From contig JAWQEG010001225.1 of assembly GCA_033782935.1 (NCBI GenBank), forward strand, positions 501,001-565,000: DNA of 64,000 bases. The letters run 5' to 3'. This DNA is from Petrolisthes cinctipes (lineage: Eukaryota; Arthropoda; Malacostraca; Decapoda; Porcellanidae). How positions within the stretch are numbered: the stretch's first letter is position 1; each line of letters starts with the position of its first letter. The notes below the pieces were generated by a model. The model was given only the letters and a program-made list of their open reading frames with translations. It was not told the origin of the DNA and made no database searches. The translations under genes and the position numbers were made by a program. Positions 25,207 to 33,810 of the stretch are shown here, in pieces.

Positions 25207-25224
25207 TGGCGCCCGAACAGGGAC
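25207..25224 (+). promoter_or_regulatory. primer binding site, tRNA-Lys type
   Basis: TGGCGCCCGAACAGGGAC starts 3 nt after the 5' LTR. TGG is the expected complement of a tRNA CCA end. The 18 bases are the same as the well-known tRNA-Lys3 primer site of lentiviruses, so a lysine tRNA is the likely minus-strand primer. The match reflects conserved tRNA sequence, not a lentiviral origin. Confidence 0.9.
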
Positions 25225-25330
25225 TCGAGCGTTGTATTAACTCCAGTCACACACGCGCACACTTTCACGAGTAGATAGTCATAACTGTCCAGAAATTAAG
25301 GCAACAGAAACGATAGAAAATAAATTAAAA
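25225..25330 (+). other. untranslated leader before gag
   Basis: Short non-coding leader between the primer site and the gag start, where RNA packaging signals would be expected in this class. I see no clear hairpin. The gag start has A at -3 (AAAAATGT), an acceptable eukaryotic initiation context. Confidence 0.6.
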
Positions 25331-26455
25331 ATGTCTACCGTACAAGAATTATTGGGAGAGGCTCAACTATTGGGAATTGAAGGTAAGGCCGAACTTCAAG
25401 TATACGTGAGGGGCCGCCAAGAGGAAGAAAGACTTGAAAGGGCGGCCATAAGAGAAAATGAAAGGGAACAGAGAGAGCAAGAAAAATTGAAATGGGAACA
25501 TGAAAAGGAAGTATTGGAACTGCAAGTACGTGCGAGTGAAAATCAAAGTGCGAGTGGAAGTAATGTCGCAAGCTCAACCACCGTGACCCCAAGGTTACAA
25601 CTGTCAAAATACGTAGAGGGAGACGATATCGAGCCGTTTATTGAGCGATTTGAAATGGTTGCAGACACGTATAGATTAGATAATGATATAAAGAAGCTCG
25701 AGTTCATTAATTTATTCGATGGAAAAGCACTTAGTATTCTCCACCGACTCGACAGTACCGCCAGAGATTACGAGAACATGAAAAAGGCTCTGTTACAGGC
25801 GTACGGGTTGACGGTCGATGACGCTAGGAATCAGTTCTGGCGTGCATCCTTACAGGATAAGGAGACTGTTGCACAGTTTAGTGCACGTCTGACCAGTTAC
25901 CTGGATCAGTGGTTAGAGAAGGCCGAAACACCTAAGACGTTGGAGGGGGTAAAAGACTTGTTGCTGCGCACACAGCTGGAGAAGTCTTGCCCTCCAGAAT
26001 TGTCGGCTCAGCTGAAAACCAACAAGGTGAAAATGTTGCAAACGATGGTGGATATGTCGGACGCACATTTTACCGCGTATGGTTACCATACGCGGATTCA
26101 GTATAATAAGAAAATTAATCAGTCGAATAAGCCTTCTCAGAACTCTGCTGTTTCATATAACCAGTCGAGTAAAAATCAGTCACAGCAACAGAGTCAAATT
26201 GTTCGTCTGCAACCTAACCCTCATTTTAATCATACCCAGAAACAAGGTAATAATCACTATTCGCAGCAGTCCAATCAGTACCGTTACCAAGGAAAAAGTA
26301 ACTGGAAAAATAGTAATAACCACGGTGGAAATAAGGGTTATTTTCAGCGATCGGCAGCTGCAACACATGGTGAACCACAGTATTCACCTGTGGCGGTTCA
26401 ACCTAGTGTAGAACCACGAGTGCCTCAGTCGGTTCACGAACCTCATCAATTGTGA
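25331..26455 (+). CDS. gag: Gag polyprotein with SCAN-like capsid
   Basis: This 374-residue protein forms the particle shell that packages the element RNA. Residues about 29-70 are strongly charged (RQEEERLERAA, REQREQEKLKWEHEKE) and should form a coiled coil. Residues about 88-250 form the capsid: a retrotransposon-gag-like part (LSKYVEGDDIEPFIERFE, then helices), then about 165-248 with the layout of a SCAN domain (FWRASLQDKETVAQFSARL, LDQWL, LLLRTQLEKSCPPEL, MVDMSDAH). In Gmr1-like elements this capsid half is the accepted source of vertebrate SCAN domains. Residues about 255-345 are rich in N, Q, S, K and H and are basic, probably binding RNA. No CCHC zinc knuckle is present. The first ATG gives a full capsid, so the start is secure. 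The frame ends at TGA followed by CTA, and pol continues in the same frame. Confidence 0.9.
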   Translation: MSTVQELLGEAQLLGIEGKAELQVYVRGRQEEERLERAAIRENEREQREQEKLKWEHEKEVLELQVRASENQSASGSNVASSTTVTPRLQLSKYVEGDDIEPFIERFEMVADTYRLDNDIKKLEFINLFDGKALSILHRLDSTARDYENMKKALLQAYGLTVDDARNQFWRASLQDKETVAQFSARLTSYLDQWLEKAETPKTLEGVKDLLLRTQLEKSCPPELSAQLKTNKVKMLQTMVDMSDAHFTAYGYHTRIQYNKKINQSNKPSQNSAVSYNQSSKNQSQQQSQIVRLQPNPHFNHTQKQGNNHYSQQSNQYRYQGKSNWKNSNNHGGNKGYFQRSAAATHGEPQYSPVAVQPSVEPRVPQSVHEPHQL

Positions 26456-26458
26456 CTA
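26453..26458 (+). promoter_or_regulatory. candidate gag-pol stop readthrough site (TGA CTA)
   Basis: The gag terminator TGA is followed by CTA, and the same frame is open from 26456 through the protease to 28027. UGA-CUA is an established efficient readthrough context in alphavirus-like RNAs and in several animal genes. This offers a simple way to make Gag-Pol at low level without a frameshift. That it operates here is inferred. A sense codon mutated to TGA would look the same in one copy. Confidence 0.65.
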
Positions 26459-26509
26459 AACGCGACAGGAGTCTCGAAAGGTAAGTCTGGTTTTCATATT
26501 TGTCCGGGA

Positions 26510-28030
26510 ATGGTTAACGGGATATCTGTTGAAGTCTTTCGAGATAATGGGTCATCGGGGTGTTGTGTCGCTGATGGTTTAGTTGCTTCTAATGATTTTA
26601 CAGGGGAGCAGGTAACTATCACTATGATTGATGGTACCAGGAGGCTCTATCCTCTTGCTAAAGTTGCAGTGGAGAGTCCATTCTATACAGGCCAGGTAAT
26701 TGCAGCAGTCATGCAAAATCCTGTGTCAGATTTGGTAATAGGAAATATACCAGGGGTTAAGAATGCGTGTTCAGTGGAAATTTCCACACAGACTGGTGCA
26801 GCTGCTGTAACCAGGGGTATGACGCATGCGAAGAAAACAGTTGTTCCACTTCAAGTGACAACTGCCGCCGACCTCGTAAATTGCGAGGATGTAATTGCTG
26901 AGCAAGCAAGTGACCCTTCATTGGCACTTGTTCGCAAGCAGGCACTTGAGGGTGAGAGTAGAGATAGACATGGTATTGTAACCAGTTACGTCAGGAGGAG
27001 AAACAGGTTTTACCGACGTACAGTAAACCCCGATGGGGAAGAGAGGGTTCAGTTTCTCGTACCAGAGAAATACCGACAGGCTGTGTTCAACCTGGGTCAT
27101 CATGCTATATTAGGGGGTCATATGGGGATGAGGAAAACAATTGATAGGATTCAGTCTCATTTCTATTGGCCAGGTATGGGGAGAGAGATAGGGAGATTGT
27201 TGAGGTCATGTGACGTTTGTCAGAAAACGTGTGACAGGGGTCGGGTGAAGCCCGCACCTCTTAATCCTCTACCGCTTATCTCAGAATCATTTGAGAGAGT
27301 AGCGGTTGATATTGTTGGACCGATTATTCCGAGGGCTACGGACGGTGCCAAGTATATTCTTACCTGTGTGGATTTCGCAACCAGATGGCCTGAAGCAGTG
27401 CCTCTGCGTGATATTGAAGCCACTACGGTGGCTGAAGCTTTGTTGGATATATTCTGTCGTGTCGGCATACCAAAGCAGGTATTGTCCGACCGAGGCAGTC
27501 AATTTACCTCCGCGATGATGGAGGAATTGTGGAGATTACTCTCAGTTAAAGGGTTGAGGACAACACCTTATCATCCAATGTGTAATGGGTTGTGTGAGAG
27601 GTTTAATGGTACTCTCAAGAAAATGTTGAGGAGGATGGCAGTAGAACAACCTAGGGAGTGGTCCAGGTATATCTCGCCACTACTGTTCGCGTATCGCGAA
27701 GCACCTCAGGCATCGTTGCAATTTAGTCCATTCGAGTTAGTGTATGGTAAACCTGCTCGAGGACCACTTCAGGTTCTACGTGAACTTTGGGACGATGAGG
27801 AATCGGATCCCGTGGTGAAAACCACTTATTCTTATGTAATCGATTTGGCAGAACGATTACAGCAAACCTGCGAGATTGCAAAGCAGGAGTTATCTAAAGC
27901 AAAGGAGATTCAGAAGTCCTACTATGATAGGAAAACTAAGCTCCGAACGCTACAGGTAGGGGGGAAGTGTCTCGTTCTGTTACCAACAGCTCATAATAAG
28001 TTGTTGGCTCAGTGGAAGGGTCCCTTTTAA
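26510..28030 (+). pseudogene. pol: Pol part 1: protease and integrase, stopped at the GPF motif
   Basis: This is a 506-residue open stretch from ATG 26510; the frame is open back to 26456, just after the gag TGA, so this ATG is probably not the true start. Residues about 1-85 are a retropepsin-like protease with RDNGSSG at the active site (D12) and DLVIGNIPG at 74-82. Asn follows the catalytic Asp where Ser or Thr is usual. Residues about 180-240 are the integrase zinc-binding domain (H197, H204, C234, C237; FYWPGM). The catalytic core carries D267, D327 (LSDRGSQF) and E363 (CERFNGT), the D,D-35-E pattern. The tail reaches WKGPF at 502-506, where TAA replaces the next codon. In-frame sequence after it still encodes the normal integrase tail, so this is a nonsense mutation and not a natural end. 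Protease and core residues otherwise look intact. Confidence 0.88.
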
Positions 28031-28609
28031 GTAGTCAAGAAGGTGAATGACCTTAACTACATAGTTAAAATCAAAGGTGAAGCCAAGCGGTTCCATATTA
28101 ATATGCTTAAGGAATATTACACCACCCAACAGGGGTGTACTTCCATTGTTACCACATTTGGGGCAGGCTGTTGTAACATCACCTCAGAACAGAGTGAAGT
28201 GTTAAGTCTAGTCCGTGGTCATTTTTCCCCAGCAGTAGACATGGTTAGCGCTGCTGTGGTAATTCCCGAGGGTGACGAGGGATATACTCCCCAGACGGCT
28301 GAAGCTCGTCAAGGTGAGACAGTGGCTGAGGTCTCCGCTTCGGAGAATTTAAGACCAGACCAGATTGCAAGAGTCAATGCGGTACTGGCAAAATATTCAC
28401 GTGTGTTCTCTGACAGGCCGGCTGTTGCTAACGTAGCCTGTCATGAGATACAGCTTACAAGCGACACACCAGTGAGGGTGAAACCATATCCTATTCCTGT
28501 ACGGCTGATTGATACAGTACGTAAGGAAATTAATGACATGGAAGCAGTTGGTATCATGCGAAGATCGACCGGCAGAATTATCCTCCGGGTCAAATTGCTC
28601 GTTAATTAG
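28031..28609 (+). pseudogene. pol: Pol part 2: integrase tail and truncated start of reverse transcriptase
   Basis: Same frame as gag and part 1, directly after the TAA. The first residues (NDLNYIVKIKG, then RFHINMLKEYY) finish the integrase GPF/chromo-like tail. A linker of about 75 residues follows. Counting from the GTG at 28043, residues 103-176 match the beginning of Ty3/Gypsy reverse transcriptase: LRPDQIARVNAVLAKYSRVF, then PVRVKPYPIP and a KEINDMEAVGIMRRS segment. RT-like sequence stops at about 28570 and is replaced by 12 unrelated residues and a stop. The fingers and palm, the YxDD motif and RNase H are all missing. The GTG is not proposed as a start; this is the broken downstream part of one long pol. 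Confidence 0.85.
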
Positions 28610-28680
28610 TGTTAACCGAGTAAATATTCATGCGAAGATCGACCGGCAGAAGTATCCTCCGGGTCGAATTGCTCGTAATT
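28555..28680 (+). repeat. partial 52/53-bp duplication at the RT deletion junction
   Basis: CATGCGAAGATCGACC begins both 28555-28607 and 28629-28680. The two segments are nearly the same over their length (small substitutions and one 1-bp indel), offset 74 bp, with a 21-bp spacer. The first 16 bases are RT coding sequence, so both copies start inside RT and then pass into non-RT sequence at the same point. The simplest reading is one large internal deletion followed by a local tandem duplication. Confidence 0.8.
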
Positions 28681-29211
28681 GTTACCTCTCCGAGCGCAAC
28701 GAGCACGAGTCTTATGCGACTCAGATCAAGGGGTTCCTAGGGTGTTGGGAAAATCCGATGTTCTATGTATTGTATTTTGTGCAACTTATCCAAGACACAG
28801 ATTCTAGCGGTTTACTCTGATCCAAGGCTCGGATAATTCACTAATATATGTATTGCCTTCCAGAGATATTGTTGCATTTCCTACATATTATGTAACAAAT
28901 ACACAATGCATTACATACACCACACTTATATATTGCTTAAATGTGTACAAATTGTACTGAGCAGAAATTACCAGGTACATTCATTCTTGTCTCGGAGTTT
29001 CTTCCTAAGATTGAAAAGCTAAAGTAACTGTTGGGAGTTTTCCACTCATTGGCAAAAATGAACACGTAACTGGTGATAGTAATTGACACATACAAGAATA
29101 AGTGAAGTGTGGATGGATTGTTATTGTAATAGTTATACATGCAAAGGCGTTGTTACCACTTCACGAATCTATTAAACATTGCATAGAGCAATGTCTCTTT
29201 GTGTGGGCGAA
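28610..29211 (+). other. 3' non-coding region before the 3' LTR
   Basis: About 600 bp with no domain-bearing open frame. A short frame at 28509-28820 overlaps the RT remnant and the duplication, and looks accidental. The region is AT-rich after about 28800. Just before the LTR the sequence is CTCTTTGTGTGGGCGAA, where a purine-rich plus-strand primer (polypurine tract) would be expected. Only GGGCGAA is purine-rich, so the tract is weak or altered. Confidence 0.7.
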
Positions 29212-30397
29212 TGTCACGAGTCAGACATAATACTCGTGACGTAATTTGAATTACAGAGAGTTGGAAATTTCCATACTGGAGAATGTTCTAGAGTAGGGGA
29301 ATATTCCATGAGACAAAGGAGGTAGGAGTGGGTTCATGTAGGTGCGGGTTAATCCACAGGTAGTGGATTAGTAGCCAAAATTAGAAAAGGGTAAGGAAGG
29401 TCAGGTTTCAACTGAATTGCCACATCCAGTCCTATAGGTGTTCGCAGGTTAATTACAACTTGTATTAATCATTTATGCTACCAGGGTAACTTATGGTATT
29501 GCAAATGATCGTGAAGTGGAGGGGAATTATCGGGAATTATTAACACGCCATAGGTAAATTGCAATTGCAGGTATAACTAAGGAATGAGAGGGTACAATGT
29601 AAATCGTAGCCAATTAGGAGAACCGAACACAGATAAGGGGGAGGAGTCAGAAAAATTTTGAACTTCCACCCTCCAGTCAATTTTGGAAATATAGGTCAGT
29701 TGGGAGACACACTTGAAGAAGGGAACACACTCGTCACTCGTATCGTCAGCTTCCCTTGCCTGAATTACCTCCACGTGCAGTGGGGAGTGATCAACGTAGA
29801 CGCCGAATTCGTTGTATATTACACGATTCACAAGGCTTTACAGTTGTATACTGACTAGTTGCATTGACGCTGGTTCAGTCACTGAATTAGGTGAGGGGGA
29901 GCTGGATCTTTGAAAATTACGAGTGTGTTGTGAGACTCTAAATTATTCCCAAGTGTGAGACATTAAGAAATATTCCAACTCGCGTAACAATTGATAGAAT
30001 TACTACAAGTGTTAACGTAACCTAGACTATCGTCACGTATACGAACGAGACGTAGCGAGAGCGAGTAGCTAGTTAGCGTGGCGTGAGTGTGTGTGTGTGT
30101 GTGAAATTAATTTATTCATGTTGGCATACTGGAGTTGAATAAATATAGAAAATTTGCAATTGGTTGTTTAAATGCACCAGTAGATTTGTTATCTATATAA
30201 ATACATATATATCGGGAAGAACCCTTAACATAAAAATTTATTATGTGCGTGATGATTGAGGCCTAAACGGGGAGTTAACCCTGAGTACTTTCTTCGCTGC
30301 AGCCAACCAACGAAGATCATAAATTAACCGGGCAAGGTAAGTTGTAATTGCCATATTATAAATTACATTATCTAATCATTCTCACATCACCGTCACA
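29212..30397 (+). repeat. 3' LTR (1186 bp)
   Basis: Direct repeat of the 5' LTR at offset 5194. It ends ...CACCGTCACA and joins satellite at 30398. The apparent complete identity of the pair implies little time since insertion, since the two LTRs are identical when an element integrates and then diverge independently. A recent gene-conversion event could give the same picture. Confidence 0.95.
30138..30143 (+). terminator. candidate poly(A) signal in the 3' LTR
   Basis: AATAAA occurs in TTGAATAAATATAG. If it is used, the RNA would end a few tens of bases downstream, close to or before the TATA-like site at 30196-30203. The U3/R/U5 layout is therefore uncertain: either the TATA-like site is not the promoter or another poly(A) signal is used. 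Confidence 0.35.
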
Positions 30398-30402
30398 CAC
30401 TG
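30398..30402 (+). repeat. target site duplication, right (CACTG)
   Basis: This is the right copy of the 5-bp CACTG duplication, directly after the terminal CA of the 3' LTR. It is followed by TACTGCACTCACTG, the normal continuation of the monomer. Confidence 0.93.
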
Positions 30403-33400
30403 TACTGCACTCACTGTGTGTCACGTCACGTGTAGCCTGGCTCGGCAGGCAGTTCACATGTAAATAACTAAATATTCCAGGCCCAGGCACAGCAGCCAGT
30501 TCATGTGTAAATAACTAAATATTCCAGGCCGCTATCCACTGACCGGTCCTCACACACTGTACTGCACTCACTCTGTGGCGCGTCACGTGTAGCCAGGCAC
30601 AGCAGGCAGTTCACGTGTAAATAACTAAATATTCCGGGCCGCCATTCAATGACCTGGTCCTCACACACTGTAGTGCACTCACTGTGTGGCACGTCACATG
30701 TAGCCAGGCACGGCAGGCAGTTCACGTGTAAATAACTATATATTCCAGGCCGCCATCTACTGACCGGTCCTCACACACTGTACTGCACTCACTATGTGGC
30801 ACGTCACGTGTAGCCAGGCACAGCAGGTAGTTTACGTGTAAATAACTAAATATTCAGGGCCCAGGCACGGCAGGCAGTTCACGTGTAAATAACTAAATAT
30901 TTCAGGCCCAGACACGGCAGCCAGTTCACGTGTAAATTACTAAATATTCCAGGCCACCATTCACTGACCGGTCCTCACACACTGTACTGCACTCACTGTG
31001 TGGCACGTCATGTGTAGCCAGGCAAGGCAGACAGTTCATGTGTAAATAACTAAATATTCCAGGCCGCCATATACTGACCGGTCCTCACACACTGTACTGC
31101 ACTCACTGTGTGGCATGTCACGTGTAGCCAGGCACGGCAGGCAGTTCACGTGTAAATAACTAAATATTCCGGGCCGCCATCCACTGACCGGTCCTCACAC
31201 ACTGTACTGCACTCACTTTGTGGCACGTCACGTGTAGCCAGGCACGGCAGGCAGTTCACGTTTAAATAACTAAATATTCCAGGCCCAGGCACGGCAGCCA
31301 GTTCACGTGTAAATAACTAAATATTTCAGGCCGCCATCCACTGACCGGTCCTCACACACTGTACTGCACTCACTGTGTGGCACGTCACGTGTAGCCAGGC
31401 ACGGCAGGCAGTTCACGTGTAAATAACTAAATATTCCAGGGCGTCATCCACTGACCATTCCTCACGCACTGTACTGCACTCACTGTGTGTCACGTCACGT
31501 GTAGCCAGGCTCGGCAGGCAGTTCACATGTAAATAACTAAATATTTCAGGCCGCCATTCACTGACCATTCCTTACACACTGTACTGCACTTACTGTGTGG
31601 CACGTCACGTGTAGCCAGGCACGGCAGGCAGTTCACGTGTAAATAACTAAATATTCCAGGCCCAGGCACGGCAGCCAGTTCACGTGTAAATAACTAAATA
31701 TTCCAGGCCGCCATCCACTGACCGGTCCTCACACACTGTAGTGCACTCACTGTGTGGCACGTCACGTGTAGCCAGGCACTACAGGCAGTTCACATGTAAA
31801 TAACTAAATATTCCAGGGCGCCATCCACTGACCATTCGTCATACACTGTACTGCACTCACTGTATGTCATGTCACGTGTAGCCAGGCAAGGCAGGTAATT
31901 AACGTTTAGCCAGGCAAGGCAGGCAGTTCATGTGTAAATAACTAAATATTCCAGGCCGCCATTCGCTGACCGGTCCTCACACACGAAACTGCACACTGTG
32001 TGGCACGTCACGTGAAGCCAGGCACGGCAGGCAGTTCACGTGTAAATAACTAAATATTCCAGGCCGCCATCCACTGACCGGTCCTCACACACTGTACTGC
32101 ACTCACTTTGTGGCACGTCACGTGTAGCCAGGCACGGCAGGCAGTTCACGTGTAAATAACTAAATATTCCAGGCCGCCATCCACTGACCGGTCCTCACAA
32201 ACTGTACTGCACTTACTGTGTGGCACGTCACGTGTAGCCAGGCACGGCAGGCAGTTCACGTGTAAATAACTAAATATTCTAGGCCCAGTCACGGCAGCCA
32301 GTTCACGTGTAAATAACTAAATATTCCAGACCGCCATCCACTGACCGGTCCTCACACACTGTACTGCACTCATTGTGTGGCACGTCACGTGTAGCCAGGC
32401 ACGGCAGGCAGTTCACGTGTAAATAACTAAATATTCCAGGGCACCATCCACTGACCGTTCCTCACACACTGTACTGCACTCACTGTGTGTCACGTCACGT
32501 GTAGCCAGGCTCGGCAGCCAGTTCACGTGTAAATAACTAAATATTCCAGGCCGCCATTCACTGACAGGTCCTCACACACTGGACTGCACTCACTGTGTGG
32601 CACGTCACGTGTAGCCAGGCACGGCAGGCAGTTCACGTGTAAATAACTAAATATTCCGGGCCGCCATCCACTGACCGGTCCTCACACACTGTACTGCACT
32701 CACTGTGTGGCACGTCACGTGTAGCCAGGCACGGCAGGCAGTTCACGTGGAAATAACTAAATATTCCAGGCCGCCATCCACTGATCGTTCCTCACACACT
32801 GTACTGCACTCACTGTGTGTCACGTCACGTGTAGCCAGGCTCGGCAGGCAGTTCACATGTAAATAACTAAATATTCCAGGCCCAGGCACAGCAGCCAGTT
32901 CATGTGTAAATAACTAAATATTCCAGGCCGCCATCCACTGACCGGTCCTCACACACTGTACTGCACTCACTATGTGGCACGTCTCGTGTAGCCAGGCACA
33001 GCAGGCAGTTCACGTGTAAATAACTAAATATTCCGGGCCGCCATCCACTGACCGGTCCTCACACACTGTACTGCACTCACTGTGTGGCACGTCACGTGTA
33101 GCCAGGCACGGCAGGCAGTTCACGTGTAAATAACTAAATATTCCGGGCCGCCATCCACTGACCGGTCCTCACAAACTGTACTGCACTCACTATATGGCAC
33201 GTCACGTGTAGCCAGGCACAGCAGGCAGTTCAATTGTAAATAACTAAATATTCCGTGCCGCCATCCACTGACCGGTCCTCACACACTGTAGTGCACTCAC
33301 TGTGTGTCACGTCACGTGTAGCCAGGCACGGCAGGCAGTTCACGTGTAAATAACTAAATATTCCAGGCTGCCATCCACTGACCAGTCCTCACATACTGTA

Positions 33401-33810
33401 CCGCACTCACTGTGTGGCATGTCACGTGTAGCCAGGCACGGCAGGCAGTTCACGTGTAAATAACTAAATATTCCAGGTTGCAATCCACTGACCGGTCCTC
33501 ACACACTGTACTGCACTCACTTTGTGGCACGTCACGTGTAGCAAGCCACATCAGGCAGTTCACGTGTAAATAACTAAATATTCCAGGCCGCCATCCACTG
33601 ACCGGTCCTCACACACTGTACTGCACTCACTGTGTGGCACATCTTGTGTAGCCAGGCACGGCTGGCAGTTCACGTGTAAATAACTAAATATTCCAGGGCG
33701 CCATCCACAGACCATTCCTCACACACTTTACTGCACTCACTGTGTGTCACGTCACGTGTAGCCAGGCTCGGCAGGCTGTTCACATGTAAATAACTAAATA
33801 TTCCAGGCCG

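Larger units (their letters stand above)
24018..30397 (+). mobile_element. Gmr1-like Ty3/Gypsy LTR retrotransposon, defective copy
   Basis: This is a 6380-bp insertion with direct 1186-bp LTRs (offset 5194), TG...CA ends, a 5-bp target duplication CACTG, and a primer binding site 3 bp after the 5' LTR. The internal region encodes gag and then pol in a single frame in the order protease, integrase, reverse transcriptase. Known Gmr1-like elements share integrase upstream of RT and a capsid related to the vertebrate SCAN domain, and both traits are seen here. The copy lacks most of RT and all RNase H, has a stop in the integrase tail, and cannot be autonomous. Family assignment rests on motif reading, not on a database search. 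Confidence 0.93.
23263..31471. repeat. 1823-bp tandem duplication, copy 2 (holds the retrotransposon)
   Basis: This right copy is split by the 6380-bp element plus its 5-bp target duplication. Subtracting 6385 bp keeps the 1823-bp offset to copy 1 on both sides: GGTAGTTT 23308 against 21485, and 30825 against 22617 (8208 = 1823 + 6385). Sequence right of the element from 30403 matches 22195 onward by eye. Confidence 0.82.

Noticed and set aside
28509..28820. 103-residue open frame past the pol end
   Set aside because: It is in another frame over the RT remnant and the duplication scar; the translation has no RT or other domain.
28937..29140. 67-residue minus-strand open frame in the 3' non-coding region
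   Set aside because: AT-rich non-coding DNA with no domain and no supporting context.
24018..30397. Endogenous retrovirus with an envelope gene
   Set aside because: No envelope-like frame follows pol; the 600 bp before the 3' LTR is non-coding.
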